NCBI GenBank assembly: GCA_913045375.1
Contig: CAJWQE010000017.1
Location: forward strand, 1 to 33,632
Direction: 5' to 3'
Length of the DNA stretch: 33,632 nt
Origin: an uncultured Halieaceae bacterium
GTDB lineage: Bacteria; Pseudomonadota; Gammaproteobacteria; Pseudomonadales; Halieaceae
Shown here: one piece after another, positions 1 to 8,508 of the stretch
How the letters are laid out: every line of letters begins with the position of its first letter
How positions within the stretch are numbered: position 1 is the stretch's first letter
The notes under the pieces: generated by a model
Databases searched by the model: none
What the model was told of the DNA's origin: nothing
Seen by the model: only the letters and a program-made list of their open reading frames with translations
Position numbers and translations under genes: made by a program

Positions 1-180
1 TTAGACCTGCTTCAATGGATTCAAGAGTCGCCCGGCATCCCAACGGACTTGCGCATTTTTGCGTGCACAGCTAACGCAGGAAGTGATGCTGTGAAGGAGT
101 TCGAAGCTGCAGGGTTTGAGGGGGTTCTCACAAAGCCGCTGGATCTTCAGGCGCTAGAGAAGTTCTTGGCGTCGCTGTAA
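1..180 (+). CDS. C-terminal end of a response-regulator receiver domain protein (partial)
   Basis: The first 59 codons of the window are open in frame 1 and end at TAA 178-180. The peptide contains RIFACTANAG, then GFEGVLTKPLD, then a final amphipathic helix. This is the beta4-alpha4-beta5-alpha5 end of a CheY-like receiver domain: TAN holds the conserved Thr/Ser switch position and TKP the invariant Lys-Pro. The phosphoacceptor Asp would lie upstream of the window. Nothing follows the receiver, so the protein is either a stand-alone or C-terminal receiver, for example of a hybrid histidine kinase. Seen: the KP motif and stop. Inferred: membership in a phosphorelay. Confidence 0.8.
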   Translation, partial: LDLLQWIQESPGIPTDLRIFACTANAGSDAVKEFEAAGFEGVLTKPLDLQALEKFLASL

Positions 181-288
181 GGCCACGCATCCGTGTCCTC
201 GCCCTTGAGCGACTCCTGCAATTGAATGGCAATAGATGCTTGTGCGGACGCTATGGTACGTGGACAATGTCTGCAAAAGGTGGGGATC

Positions 289-585
289 ATGACGCGAAGC
301 GAACTTATTGAGCTAATGGCATCACAGCAAAATCAGCTGACGACGAAGGACGTCGAGTTAGCTGTAAAGCTGATGATAGATCATATGGCAGAGTCGTTGG
401 CTTCAGGGGAACGCATCGAGATTCGCGGCTTTGGTAGCTTCTCACTGCACTACCGAGAACCCCGCAAGGGACGAAACCCCAAGACCGGTGATGCTGTTGA
501 GCTTGAAGCCAAGCATGTTCCTCACTTTAAGCCCGGCAAAGAATTGAGGGAACGCGTTAATCGTTCGATCAAGGCGGTATTCTAA
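289..585 (+). CDS. ihfB: Integration host factor subunit beta
   Basis: IHF-beta pairs with IHF-alpha to bind and sharply bend DNA, acting in nucleoid structure, recombination and transcription. The start is set at ATG 289 because MTRSELIE matches the family N-terminus and AAAGGTGGGG lies just upstream at 276-285. An upstream ATG at 226 would add 21 residues with no family match. The 98-residue product has the histone-like fold, the RGFGSF turn, and the GRNPKTG segment with the intercalating proline at the beta-arm tip. The stop overlaps the next start (TAATG), which indicates translational coupling with lapA. The usual upstream partner rpsA is not visible; a receiver-domain gene ends 108 bp upstream. 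Its partner ihfA is at 29246. Confidence 0.96.
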   Translation: MTRSELIELMASQQNQLTTKDVELAVKLMIDHMAESLASGERIEIRGFGSFSLHYREPRKGRNPKTGDAVELEAKHVPHFKPGKELRERVNRSIKAVF

Positions 586-878
586 TGCTCCGCTGGCTCC
601 GTGCCGCTTTCACCCTGATGCTATTGTGCCTCTCCGTCTTCCTAGGCGCCGTCTTCGCAACGCAGAATACTATCTCCGTTCCGTTGACTTTGGGCCCATG
701 GGCACTCGGTGAGCAACCGATGGCCGTTTGGCTACTCTCATTTCTCATTGTTGGGGTGTTGCTGGGCAGTCTTATGAGCTCCGCGTTGGTGATGCGGCAG
801 CGAGCGGCGAGCGCCTCGTTGAAGCGCGAGAACGCGCGATTGAGTCAGCGGCTGAACAAGGATGCAAAGAGTGGCTGA
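585..878 (+). CDS. lapA: LapA-like inner-membrane protein (DUF1049)
   Basis: A 97-residue protein with two predicted membrane helices, about residues 8-28 and 45-68, followed by a basic coiled-coil tail (RQRAASASLKRENARLSQRL). This is the layout of LapA/YciS, which works with LapB in control of lipopolysaccharide synthesis through FtsH turnover of LpxC. The start overlaps the ihfB stop by one base, and its 3' end overlaps lapB, so the three genes are probably translated from one message. Identification rests on topology, size and position before lapB rather than on a strong sequence motif. No Shine-Dalgarno is needed if re-initiation follows ihfB. Confidence 0.85.
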   Translation: MLRWLRAAFTLMLLCLSVFLGAVFATQNTISVPLTLGPWALGEQPMAVWLLSFLIVGVLLGSLMSSALVMRQRAASASLKRENARLSQRLNKDAKSG

Positions 879-2046
879 GCCTAATACGCTGCTACTCGTC
901 TTATTGTTCTTGGCGGTTGCCGCCGGTTGGGTGCTCGGTAGAGGTGCCGCGAGCCGTGATGTGCCAGAAGAGACGGCACCGCCATCGCAGTATTACCTTG
1001 GACTGAATTTTCTTCTGGATGGTGAGCAGGAGTCAGCGCTGAAAGCATTCAGCGAGGCACTGGCGGTCAACGCCGAGACCTTTGAGACGCACATCACCTT
1101 CGGCAGTCTGCTGAGAAAGCGTGGTGAGGTGGACAACGCGATCAAAATTCACCAGTCGCTTCTGTCGAGAAGTCGTCTCCCTGACATCCAGAAAAATCAG
1201 GCGCATTTGGAGCTCGCTAAAGACTTCATAGCCGCGGGTCTTCTGGATCGTGCTGAGCAGTTACTTAAAGACCTTCTTGAGTTATCTGAAGAGCACCAAT
1301 TAGAAGCCAAATCGCTTCTCATCGAGGTATTTGAGGCGAGTCGCGATTGGGGTAAGGCGTGCGAGCTAACGGAGTCTCAACTGGGTGAGCTGAGAGAAGA
1401 TGATGCTCATCAAAAATCGGCCGCTATCAAGGCGCGTGCAAAGTTAAGTCACTACTGTTGTGAGGCTGCGGAAGATAAGGAGTCCGCAGGTGAGCTCGAG
1501 GCGGCACGCGAGCTTGCAGAGCGCGCCTTGGATTGGACTGAAGAATCGGTCTGGCCCCACACAATCCTCGCGCGTTTGGACCAACAACAAGATCAGCCCC
1601 GACGTGCCTATGATCGTTTAGTAACGGCGGCAAAAATGTCATCCGAGCGGCTGCCCGAGTTTGCTGCGCAGCTGATTGCTGTCAGTGAGAGTGTTAACTG
1701 TCGCGATGAGCTCACTCCTCTGATCGCAACACTATTGACCCAGCGAGAAGACCCGCAGTTGCGCGTCATCTTGGCCGATGAGCACAGGGTGCGGGGGGAT
1801 GACGCCAAAGCCTTGGAGATCATCAAGCAAGGCTTGAATAAAAAGCCGAGCTCACGGCTTCTTATGCAGGCTCTCACGTTGCTGGGTGAAGAGGTGGCGA
1901 CACCGGAAATCATAGAAGGAGCCCAAAAGCTGGCATCACGTCAGTCCGCATATCTCTGTGGTGTGTGCGGTTTTCATGGCCCAAGTTTCTACTGGCAATG
2001 TCCTGGCTGTAAGAGCTGGGATACACTCCATCGGCCGGTGCGCTGA
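871..2046 (+). CDS. lapB: Lipopolysaccharide assembly protein B (TPR + rubredoxin-type zinc domain)
   Basis: LapB (YciM) is an inner-membrane-anchored TPR protein that promotes FtsH degradation of LpxC and so limits LPS synthesis. I choose GTG 871 because AAGGA (858-862) lies 8 bp upstream; ATG 862 is an in-frame alternative adding three residues. An N-terminal membrane anchor (about residues 4-20) is followed by repeated TPR helices from about residue 40 to 350. The C-terminal rubredoxin-like module has two CxxC pairs (CGVC and CPGC, about residues 363-366 and 377-380), which in the family bind iron or zinc and contact the TPR. Length (391 residues) is normal. It overlaps lapA by 8 bp. Confidence 0.95.
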   Translation: MAEPNTLLLVLLFLAVAAGWVLGRGAASRDVPEETAPPSQYYLGLNFLLDGEQESALKAFSEALAVNAETFETHITFGSLLRKRGEVDNAIKIHQSLLSRSRLPDIQKNQAHLELAKDFIAAGLLDRAEQLLKDLLELSEEHQLEAKSLLIEVFEASRDWGKACELTESQLGELREDDAHQKSAAIKARAKLSHYCCEAAEDKESAGELEAARELAERALDWTEESVWPHTILARLDQQQDQPRRAYDRLVTAAKMSSERLPEFAAQLIAVSESVNCRDELTPLIATLLTQREDPQLRVILADEHRVRGDDAKALEIIKQGLNKKPSSRLLMQALTLLGEEVATPEIIEGAQKLASRQSAYLCGVCGFHGPSFYWQCPGCKSWDTLHRPVR

Positions 2047-2107
2047 TCCACCGACTGAGAACAGACGCCCGGAAAAGCGGCGGTTAAAGGATGATTGAGA
2101 AAACGAT

Positions 2108-2809
2108 ATGTTGAGCCCTCTCATTATTGCGCTTGATTACCCATCGCTCGATGAGGCTCTGGTCTGCGCACGAAAACTGGACCCAACAAAAGTTCGGCTG
2201 AAGGTGGGCAAACAGCTTTTTACCAGCGAAGGTCCTCGAGTCTTGGATGCGCTGCACGGGCTCGGCTTCGATGTCTTTCTAGATTTGAAGTTTCATGACA
2301 TTCCAAACACGGTAGCCGGTGCGGTTGGCGCGGCGGCAGACCTCGGTGTCTGGATGGTCAATGTCCACGCGTCGGGTGGCCGTCGCATGATGGAGGCTGC
2401 GGCCGCAGCAGTTGCTCAACGGACTAGCGCACGCACGCAACTCATTGCGGTCACAGTACTTACCAGCATGGATGACACGGATTTACTCGAATTGGGAATT
2501 TCCGAAACGCCCGCTGAGCGCGTGGGTCGGCTAGCTGCCTTAGCCCAATCCAGTGGTTTGGATGGTGTTGTTTGCTCCGCACAAGAGGCGGCGATGCTAT
2601 CGAAACAATGCGGGCCTGAGTTCTCCTTGATCACTCCCGGGATTCGCCTGCCTGAAGATGCTGCGGGTGATCAGCGCCGAGTGGTCACCCCATGGGACGC
2701 GATGGCAGGCGGCTCGACGTATCTTGTGATGGGGCGATCGATAACCGGAGCCGCCAACCCTACGGCTGTGGTGGATAGCATCATAGGAAAGCTTTCCTCA
2801 CTGAATTAG
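2108..2809 (+). CDS. pyrF: Orotidine 5'-phosphate decarboxylase
   Basis: PyrF makes UMP from OMP, the last step of de novo pyrimidine synthesis. The 233-residue product is a complete TIM barrel of group I length. The active-site D-x-K-x-x-D motif is intact as DLKFHD at residues 59-64 with Lys61 catalytic. The phosphate-binding end of the barrel is visible as TPGIRLP (about 175-181) and the late VMGRSITGA segment. It follows lapB by 61 bp, the usual lapB-pyrF linkage in gammaproteobacteria. I see no clear terminator after it. Confidence 0.97.
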   Translation: MLSPLIIALDYPSLDEALVCARKLDPTKVRLKVGKQLFTSEGPRVLDALHGLGFDVFLDLKFHDIPNTVAGAVGAAADLGVWMVNVHASGGRRMMEAAAAAVAQRTSARTQLIAVTVLTSMDDTDLLELGISETPAERVGRLAALAQSSGLDGVVCSAQEAAMLSKQCGPEFSLITPGIRLPEDAAGDQRRVVTPWDAMAGGSTYLVMGRSITGAANPTAVVDSIIGKLSSLN

Positions 2810-2908
2810 ATTAATCCGGTGTTTAAAAGCGCGCTGACGAGTTAGTGGGATGGCTCTTCTTCTACGCTGATATTGAGTCGATAAGACTCATGTCAAAGGA
2901 GAAGAAAC

Positions 2909-3211
2909 ATGCATTTATTCACTGGCAGCTCCCTTCGGAGTTTTCCATTCATTGGCCATTTGCTGGCCACATTAATCATTGCTTATGGATCGGTAACGGC
3001 TGCTTACGCGTCAGATACGGTAAATATCAATACAGCAAGTATCATGGTTCTTGCCGAAGCGTTGGATGGCGTTGGTCCCGAGCTGGCAAAACGAATTGTT
3101 GATTTCAGAGAGCGCTACGGCGAGTTCAAGTCGATTGAGGCTCTTGGCGATGTTCGTGGTATTGGTCCAAGTTTGCTTGCCAAAAACGAAGGAAAAATCG
3201 TCATTGAGTAG
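2909..3211 (+). CDS. Exported ComEA-like helix-hairpin-helix protein
   Basis: A 100-residue protein with an N-terminal hydrophobic signal segment (about residues 10-33, ending AYAS) and one ComEA-type DNA-binding region. The pattern VNINTAS...L.GVGPELAKRIVDFRERYGEFKSIEAL..VRGIGPSLL has both HhH hairpins (DGVGPELA and RGIGPSLL). ComEA proteins bind incoming DNA in the periplasm during natural transformation, and many gammaproteobacteria carry this short form after pyrF. ATG 2909 is preceded by AAAGGAG at 2895-2901. Signal peptide and HhH are seen; a role in competence is family knowledge, not shown here. Confidence 0.88.
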   Translation: MHLFTGSSLRSFPFIGHLLATLIIAYGSVTAAYASDTVNINTASIMVLAEALDGVGPELAKRIVDFRERYGEFKSIEALGDVRGIGPSLLAKNEGKIVIE

Positions 3212-3297
3212 GTTTTGTCAGCGGGCAGAACGTCCATAGGCAACTTTGTGTCACTTATCTGCTAGCATTCGCCCCGCCGATCTTGGGGGGCGATTAC

Positions 3298-4251
3298 ATG
3301 GACTACGATGTATTTAACGGCGATGCTGACGGCATCTGCGCGCTCATTCAGTTGAGGCTTGTTGAGCCGAGACCCGATGCGACACTCGTGACCGGTGTAA
3401 AGCGCGATATTCAACTCCTTGGGCGCGTTCCAGATGAGGACGTCGATCGTGTGACGGTCCTCGATATTTCCTATGACAAAAACCGTGGCGATGTTGATCG
3501 ACTGTTGGCCGCGGGTGCCGATCTGTTTTTTTGTGATCATCACTTTTCCGGGGATGTTCCTGAGGCGGCAAACTTGGATGCATTGATCAGTCCCGCGCCC
3601 GAAGTATGCACCAGTGCATTGGTCAATGGTCGCTTGCGCAGTGCCTTTACTGAGTGGGCTGTCGTGGGGTGTTTTGGCGATAACCTCGACACCACAGCCG
3701 ACACCCTGATTGGTAATTTATCGTCATCCGTCGATCGTGATGCACTCAAACAGTTGGGTATCTGCGTGAACTACAATGCCTACGGCTCGCAGCCCGCCGA
3801 TCTCCATTTTCACCCAGCTGATCTTTACCGACGCATGCAGCGTCACACCTCGCCCACGGCTCTGCTACAGGATGATCGAGACTTATTCGAGACACTGGTT
3901 GCAGCTTACGAGACAGATATGAGCGCGGCCCGGTCGGCACCTAGGGCTGTCGATGACGACGACATCGCGGTGGTGTCCCTCCCCGACGAGGCGTGGGCAC
4001 GGCGAGTTAGTGGAGTGTATGGCAACGACCTGGCTAACCAGTCACCGGACAAAGCGCACGCGGTACTGACGGATATTGACGGTGGTTATTTGGTAAGCGT
4101 CAGAGCGCCGCTGAATAATAGAACAGGTGCGGATACCGTGTGCCGTCAATTTGAGACAGGGGGTGGTCGGGCCGCTGCCGCGGGTATCAATCGGCTGCCG
4201 CAAGATCAGCTCGGTCGCTTTATAGATGCCTTACGGGCGCAATACGCCTGA
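3298..4251 (+). CDS. DHH-family phosphoesterase
   Basis: The 317-residue protein begins MDYDVFNGDADGICA. This is the first metal-binding motif of DHH phosphoesterases (RecJ, NrnA, GdpP relatives). The name-giving motif follows as CDHHFSG near residue 80, after VLDISYD. The C-terminal part has GGGRAAAAGI, the glycine-rich substrate-binding motif of DHHA1 domains. ATG 3298 is chosen because a G-rich Shine-Dalgarno (TGGGGGG, 3284-3290) precedes it; a TTG at 3283 lies inside that site. Likely substrates are short oligonucleotides or cyclic dinucleotides, but this subgroup is uncharacterised to my knowledge. It ends 12 bp from the convergent tetR gene. Confidence 0.85.
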   Translation: MDYDVFNGDADGICALIQLRLVEPRPDATLVTGVKRDIQLLGRVPDEDVDRVTVLDISYDKNRGDVDRLLAAGADLFFCDHHFSGDVPEAANLDALISPAPEVCTSALVNGRLRSAFTEWAVVGCFGDNLDTTADTLIGNLSSSVDRDALKQLGICVNYNAYGSQPADLHFHPADLYRRMQRHTSPTALLQDDRDLFETLVAAYETDMSAARSAPRAVDDDDIAVVSLPDEAWARRVSGVYGNDLANQSPDKAHAVLTDIDGGYLVSVRAPLNNRTGADTVCRQFETGGGRAAAAGINRLPQDQLGRFIDALRAQYA

Positions 4252-4263
4252 AGTTCTTCGCGA

Positions 4264-4935
4264 CTAGGGCTGAGAGAGTTTCGTTTCAATCCGGGATAAG
4301 GCTTGCATGATCGCGGAGGCGTCCAGTCCGCTCGCGTTGTCAGCTTGCGATGAAGGACGGTACTGCTCGAACAGCCGCATCAGATGGTCAATGACCGATG
4401 GATCAAAGCCTTGCTTTCTCAGCACCAAGGTTCGAGCGGAATGCTCCAAGGTTCCATAGAACACATCTCGAATTTGCCAGATTGCCGTATCGGCACTGAA
4501 CTCCCTCAGATCGATGCCGCGTTGCATGATGGCATCGAAAACCCGAACGTACTCCCGGATTTGAGGTAGCTGACGGCCGGGCTCCCCATGGCGCATTCGA
4601 GCACGCGAGGTAATCTCAACAATCTTGAAGTCATCGATCAACGATTGCAGGTGATAACTGGCTAACTCATGAAGCTGTTGGCTGACAGTTGCACCTTCCG
4701 ATATGGCTGCAATTGCACCCTTGGTCAACTCTCGCCAAAAACGATCCACGACAGCCTCGAGAAGCTCGTGTTTATTTTTGTAGTAAAGGTAGACCGTGCC
4801 TTCAGCGACGTCTGCACGTCGTGCAATCTCAGCCATGCGTGCACCGTCGACACCTGATTCACCAAAGACAGCGGTGGCTGCGGCCAAGATGGCTTCTTCT
4901 CGTGCTTCCAGTCGTTGTCGCTGTGTATCTGCCAT
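4264..4935 (-). CDS. TetR-family transcriptional regulator, probable repressor of the divergent acyl-CoA cluster
   Basis: The 223-residue protein has a typical N-terminal TetR helix-turn-helix: REEAILAAATAVFGESG, then RMAEIARRADVAEGTVYLYYKNKHELL (residues about 12-60). A helical ligand-binding and dimerisation domain follows. It resembles FadR/AcrR-type TetR regulators of fatty-acid and acyl-CoA catabolism in which an acyl-CoA is the inducer. It is divergent from the AtuA/carboxylase operon. A palindrome over that operon's -35 box is the natural candidate operator (see 4984-4996). The ligand is unknown; an acyl-CoA intermediate of the neighbouring pathway is the likeliest guess. Confidence 0.93.
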   Translation of the reverse strand: MADTQRQRLEAREEAILAAATAVFGESGVDGARMAEIARRADVAEGTVYLYYKNKHELLEAVVDRFWRELTKGAIAAISEGATVSQQLHELASYHLQSLIDDFKIVEITSRARMRHGEPGRQLPQIREYVRVFDAIMQRGIDLREFSADTAIWQIRDVFYGTLEHSARTLVLRKQGFDPSVIDHLMRLFEQYRPSSQADNASGLDASAIMQALSRIETKLSQP

Positions 4936-4983
4936 GCTCTCTCTAATACTCGAGACATCATCCGATGCGATTTAACGAGGTTA

Positions 4984-5016
4984 TGGCTTGAAGCCAAATT
5001 TCGTTGCGCCTATAGT
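4984..5016 (+). promoter_or_regulatory. Promoter of the AtuA/acyl-CoA carboxylase operon with overlapping palindromic operator
   Basis: A -35 box TTGAAG (4988-4993) and a -10 box TATAGT (5011-5016) are separated by exactly 17 bp and read toward atuA. The -35 box sits inside a perfect 6+1+6 palindrome TGGCTTGAAGCCA (4984-4996). A second, weaker dyad ATGAG-N5-CTCAT spans 5018-5032 at the expected transcription start. This fits repression by the divergent TetR protein blocking RNA polymerase. Boxes and dyads are seen; binding is inferred. Confidence 0.6.
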
Positions 5017-5088
5017 CATGAGTATGCCTCATTATAAATGAGCCGCAATCATTTTTATGCCAGTCATGTGGATGAAAAGGGCGCTACG

Positions 5089-6882
5089 GTGAATGACAAA
5101 ACAATCAAGATAGGTGGGGCCACGGGTTTCTGGGGTGAGACTGACATGGCTATGTCCCAGTTCTTCGCTGAGGGCGATCTCGACTACATTGTCTTCGATT
5201 ATCTGGCTGAGATAACCATGTCGATTTTGGCCAGGGCTCGTGCCTCCGATCCGACCCTGGGTTATGCCACTGATTTCGTGTCAGCGATGGTCAAACCAAA
5301 CTTGCAGCGGATTGCTGACTCGGGAGTGAAGTTAATCAGTAACGCCGGTGGTGTTAATCCGGAGGCCTGCGGCAATGCACTGCGAGACGTTATCTTGGCC
5401 GAGGGTCTCGACTTAAAAGTAGTTGTCGTGACAGGTGACGATGTACTAGGTCAACTCGATGCCATTAGAGCGTCAGGCGGTGCTGAGATGTTCTCCGGTG
5501 AGGCGTTTCCACCAATAGACAAGGTGGCCAGCGCCAACGCCTACATTGGCGCCTTTCCTATCGCAGCAGCTCTTGCAGCTGGCGCTGACATCGTCGTAAC
5601 GGGTCGATGTGTGGACAGCGCGGTTACACTCGGCGCCTGTATCCACGAGTTTGGTTGGTCGGCTGACGAGCTGGATAAGTTATCAGCTGGTTCTGTCATA
5701 GGTCACTTGATCGAATGCGGCCCTCAAGCGACCGGCGGCAACTTTACTGACTGGGAAGTGGTAGCGGATTCGCTTCACAATGTGGGCTACCCCATTGCCG
5801 AGGTCTCGCCTGACGGGTCCTGTGATATCTACAAGCCTAAAGACACGGGTGGCATTGTTAATCGTGGCACTGTGGCAGAGCAGCTTCTCTATGAGATCGG
5901 TGATCCTGCGGCCTACATATTGCCTGATGTTGTCTGTGACTTTACGCAAATTAAGCTCGAGCAAGTGGCTGATAACCGCGTGCGCGTCTCGGGTGCCCGA
6001 GGACGCGGTGTTCCCTCAACCTACAAGACGAGCATGACTTGGGCGGACGGCTGGCGCGCAGGCACAACGTTTTGGTGTATTGGTCGGCGCGCCGCGGATA
6101 AAGCCCGCATTTTTGCGGAAGAGGCACTGATGCGGACGCGCAAGAAGATTCGCGCTATGGGCGGACAGGACTTCGATGACGTTGCCATCGATGTCATTGG
6201 CGAGGAGAGCTTCTGGGGTTCGCATGCGTCTGCGGCCAGTAGTCGTGAAGTAGCTTTGAAAGTGGCATGCCGCCATCAGGATGCTCGCGCTGTAGGCCTG
6301 CTTCTTCGAGAGCTATCGGGCGTGGCGCTCGGAGCACCCGCGGGAATGGCGTTTTTTGCGGGTGCACGTGCCAAACCGTCGCCCGTCATTCGCCTCTTCT
6401 CTGTTTTGGTCGACAAGTCGACGCTGGATTTGAAACTCGTTGATGAGTCTGGGGAGCAAGCGTTTCAACCGCCTAGCACGAACGATGAGATTGCGGCATT
6501 TGAAGAACCTGCAATTCCACAGGCAGATCCGCAATTGGGAGCGCTTATCGAAGTGCCGCTTGAGGACCTGGCCTGGGGGCGCTCTGGAGATAAGGGCGAT
6601 AAGGCCAACATAGGCATTATTGCGCGTAAGCCCGAGTACTTGCCGTGGATAGCGGCGAAATTAACAGCTGATTACGTCGGTGATCGATTTGCGCACTTTA
6701 TGACTGAACCAGGCATTGACCGGTACTACATGCCCGGTTTACCGGCGTTAAATTTTCTACTTCACAACGCGTTGGGTGGTGGCGGCATAGCGAGTCTGAG
6801 AAATGACCCTCAGGCAAAAGCGTATGCCCAGGTCTTGCTCGACACCCCCATTGCGATTCCACAACAAATTTTGGAGGCCTGA
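5089..6882 (+). CDS. AtuA-family protein (DUF1446 plus C-terminal ferredoxin-fold domain)
   Basis: A 597-residue protein of the acyclic-terpene-utilisation AtuA family. The long N-terminal domain (to about residue 450) carries IGGATGFWGET, SNAGGVNPEACG and VVTGRCVDSAVTLGA. A C-terminal AtuA-like domain (about 500-597) begins LAWGRSGDKGDKANIG. The family's biochemical reaction is not established; in Pseudomonas atuA is the first gene of the citronellol/geraniol cluster. I choose GTG 5089: GAAAAGG lies 9 bp upstream and the N-terminus then matches the family, which begins just before K-T-I-x-I-G. ATG 5038 adds 17 residues and has no Shine-Dalgarno. It is first in the operon and ends one base before the carboxylase beta gene. 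Confidence 0.85.
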   Translation: MNDKTIKIGGATGFWGETDMAMSQFFAEGDLDYIVFDYLAEITMSILARARASDPTLGYATDFVSAMVKPNLQRIADSGVKLISNAGGVNPEACGNALRDVILAEGLDLKVVVVTGDDVLGQLDAIRASGGAEMFSGEAFPPIDKVASANAYIGAFPIAAALAAGADIVVTGRCVDSAVTLGACIHEFGWSADELDKLSAGSVIGHLIECGPQATGGNFTDWEVVADSLHNVGYPIAEVSPDGSCDIYKPKDTGGIVNRGTVAEQLLYEIGDPAAYILPDVVCDFTQIKLEQVADNRVRVSGARGRGVPSTYKTSMTWADGWRAGTTFWCIGRRAADKARIFAEEALMRTRKKIRAMGGQDFDDVAIDVIGEESFWGSHASAASSREVALKVACRHQDARAVGLLLRELSGVALGAPAGMAFFAGARAKPSPVIRLFSVLVDKSTLDLKLVDESGEQAFQPPSTNDEIAAFEEPAIPQADPQLGALIEVPLEDLAWGRSGDKGDKANIGIIARKPEYLPWIAAKLTADYVGDRFAHFMTEPGIDRYYMPGLPALNFLLHNALGGGGIASLRNDPQAKAYAQVLLDTPIAIPQQILEA

Positions 6883-6883
6883 T

Positions 6884-8506
6884 ATGGCAGTGCTTTCGTC
6901 GACTGTTCAGCCCGCAAGCGACAGTTTCAAGGAAAACAGATCCAGCATGTTCGAGCTAATCGACCATTGGCGATCTCTCGAGCAACGCACCATTGATGCG
7001 TCGAATAAGCGCCTGAAAACTTTCAGGGCTAGGGGTCAATTGTCGCCTCGCGAACGCTTGGAGCGGCTGTTGGATCCAGGCATGCCATTCCTGCAGATGC
7101 ACTCCATGGCCAACTACTGCGTTGAGAATCCCGATCGTGAAACAAGTGTCCCCGGAGCGTCGGTCATTGTGGGGGTTGGGTTTGTTGAGGGTATTCGGTG
7201 CATGATCTGGGTCGATGACTCGGGTATCTCGGCGGGCGCCGCGACCGAATCGACCGGGTTCGTATCGACGTCCATTCTCGAGATGTGCATGCGTCAGAAA
7301 CTTCCGGTCATCCACTTAGTGGAGTCTGCTGGCGCCAACCTGCTGAAGTATAAGGTGGAGTTGTGGTCGCGCTTCGGCAACGTATTTCGCGATCTGGCGC
7401 GATTGTCCGCAGCTGGCATTCCTACCATGGTGGTGCTGCATGGCGGTTCAACAGCAGGTGGAGCGTACATGCCCGGCATGTCCGACTACGTTATTGGCGT
7501 AAAGGAAAACGGCATGGCCGCGTTGGGTGGCGCCGCTCTCGTTAAGGCCGCGACCGGCGAGGAGGCGGATGATCGCGAGTTAGGTGGTACCGAAATGCAC
7601 TCGAGCGTCTCGGGTGTTGTCGAATACCTAGTCGAAGATGACGCGCACGGGATCCTCAAAGCGCGTGAGGTCATGAAGAGCATCGACTGGAATAAGCGAG
7701 TTACCACGGTGGTCCGACGACCTTATGAACCCCCGCGTTTCCCAGCCGAGGAACTCGCGGGTGCTATCCCCGTCGACCCGAAAGTGCCCTACGACTTCCG
7801 TGAAGTGCTGGCGCGTATTGTCGATGATTCCTCGGTCGAAGAGTTCAAGTCACGCTACGGTGTCTCGACCGTCTGCGGCTATGCATCCATCACCGGCATC
7901 AGTTTTGGCTTCATTGGTAACAACGGCCCCATTGATCCCAATGGTGCCACGAAGGCGGCGCAGTTTATTCAGCTCTGTGATGCTGCAGATATGCCCATCC
8001 TGTTTTTCAACAACACCACCGGCTACATGGTGGGCACAGAGTACGAGCAAGCGGGCATGATCAAGCATGGCTCGAAGATGATTCAGGCAGTCTCTAATGC
8101 CCGTGTCCCCAAGATTTCGCTCTATATCGGTGCCAGTTTTGGCGCCGGTAACTACGGCATGTGCGGCTGGGCTTATCAGCCGGATTTCCTATTTGCCTGG
8201 CCCAATGCGCGCACAGGTGTCATGGCAGGGCAAAGCGCCGCAGACACCATGTCTGAGGTGGCGCGTGTCGGGGCTGCGAGAAAAGGTCAGGAGGTGCCCG
8301 AGGAGATGCTCGAGCAGCAAGCTGCGGCCATCAGAGCCCACTTTGACGCGCAAGAGGACGCCTTCTATACCTCCGGCCGGGTGCTCGATCACGGCATCAT
8401 TGATCCGCGCGATACGCGAAAGGTCTTGGCTTTCTGCTTGGAGACGGTATTAGAGGCTCGGCTGCGTGAAACACGGCCAAACGCGTTCGGCGTAGCGAGG
8501 ATGTAA
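6884..8506 (+). CDS. Acyl-CoA carboxylase beta subunit (carboxyltransferase)
   Basis: A 540-residue biotin-dependent carboxyltransferase of the PccB/MccB/AtuC type. It moves CO2 from carboxybiotin to an acyl-CoA. Both crotonase-fold halves are present. The N-half shows RGQLSPRERLERLLDPG and VVLHGGSTAGGAYMPGMSDY; the C-half shows ANARTGVMAGQSAADTM. Oxyanion glycines are in GGSTAGGAY and in GASFGAGNYGMCG. ATG 6884 starts 1 bp after the AtuA stop, with GGAGG at 6873-6877; a longer frame from 6803 overlaps AtuA and is rejected. By context it could be a geranyl-, methylcrotonyl- or other beta-methyl-enoyl-CoA carboxylase; sequence reading alone does not decide. Confidence 0.92.
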   Translation: MAVLSSTVQPASDSFKENRSSMFELIDHWRSLEQRTIDASNKRLKTFRARGQLSPRERLERLLDPGMPFLQMHSMANYCVENPDRETSVPGASVIVGVGFVEGIRCMIWVDDSGISAGAATESTGFVSTSILEMCMRQKLPVIHLVESAGANLLKYKVELWSRFGNVFRDLARLSAAGIPTMVVLHGGSTAGGAYMPGMSDYVIGVKENGMAALGGAALVKAATGEEADDRELGGTEMHSSVSGVVEYLVEDDAHGILKAREVMKSIDWNKRVTTVVRRPYEPPRFPAEELAGAIPVDPKVPYDFREVLARIVDDSSVEEFKSRYGVSTVCGYASITGISFGFIGNNGPIDPNGATKAAQFIQLCDAADMPILFFNNTTGYMVGTEYEQAGMIKHGSKMIQAVSNARVPKISLYIGASFGAGNYGMCGWAYQPDFLFAWPNARTGVMAGQSAADTMSEVARVGAARKGQEVPEEMLEQQAAAIRAHFDAQEDAFYTSGRVLDHGIIDPRDTRKVLAFCLETVLEARLRETRPNAFGVARM

Positions 8507-8508
8507 TC

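Noticed and set aside
226..288. N-terminal extension of ihfB from ATG 226
   Set aside because: The 21 extra residues do not look like IHF and the ribosome site and family start are at 289.
6803..6883. Longer start for the carboxylase beta subunit
   Set aside because: It overlaps the AtuA coding region in another frame; ATG 6884 directly after the AtuA stop matches family length and has GGAGG upstream.
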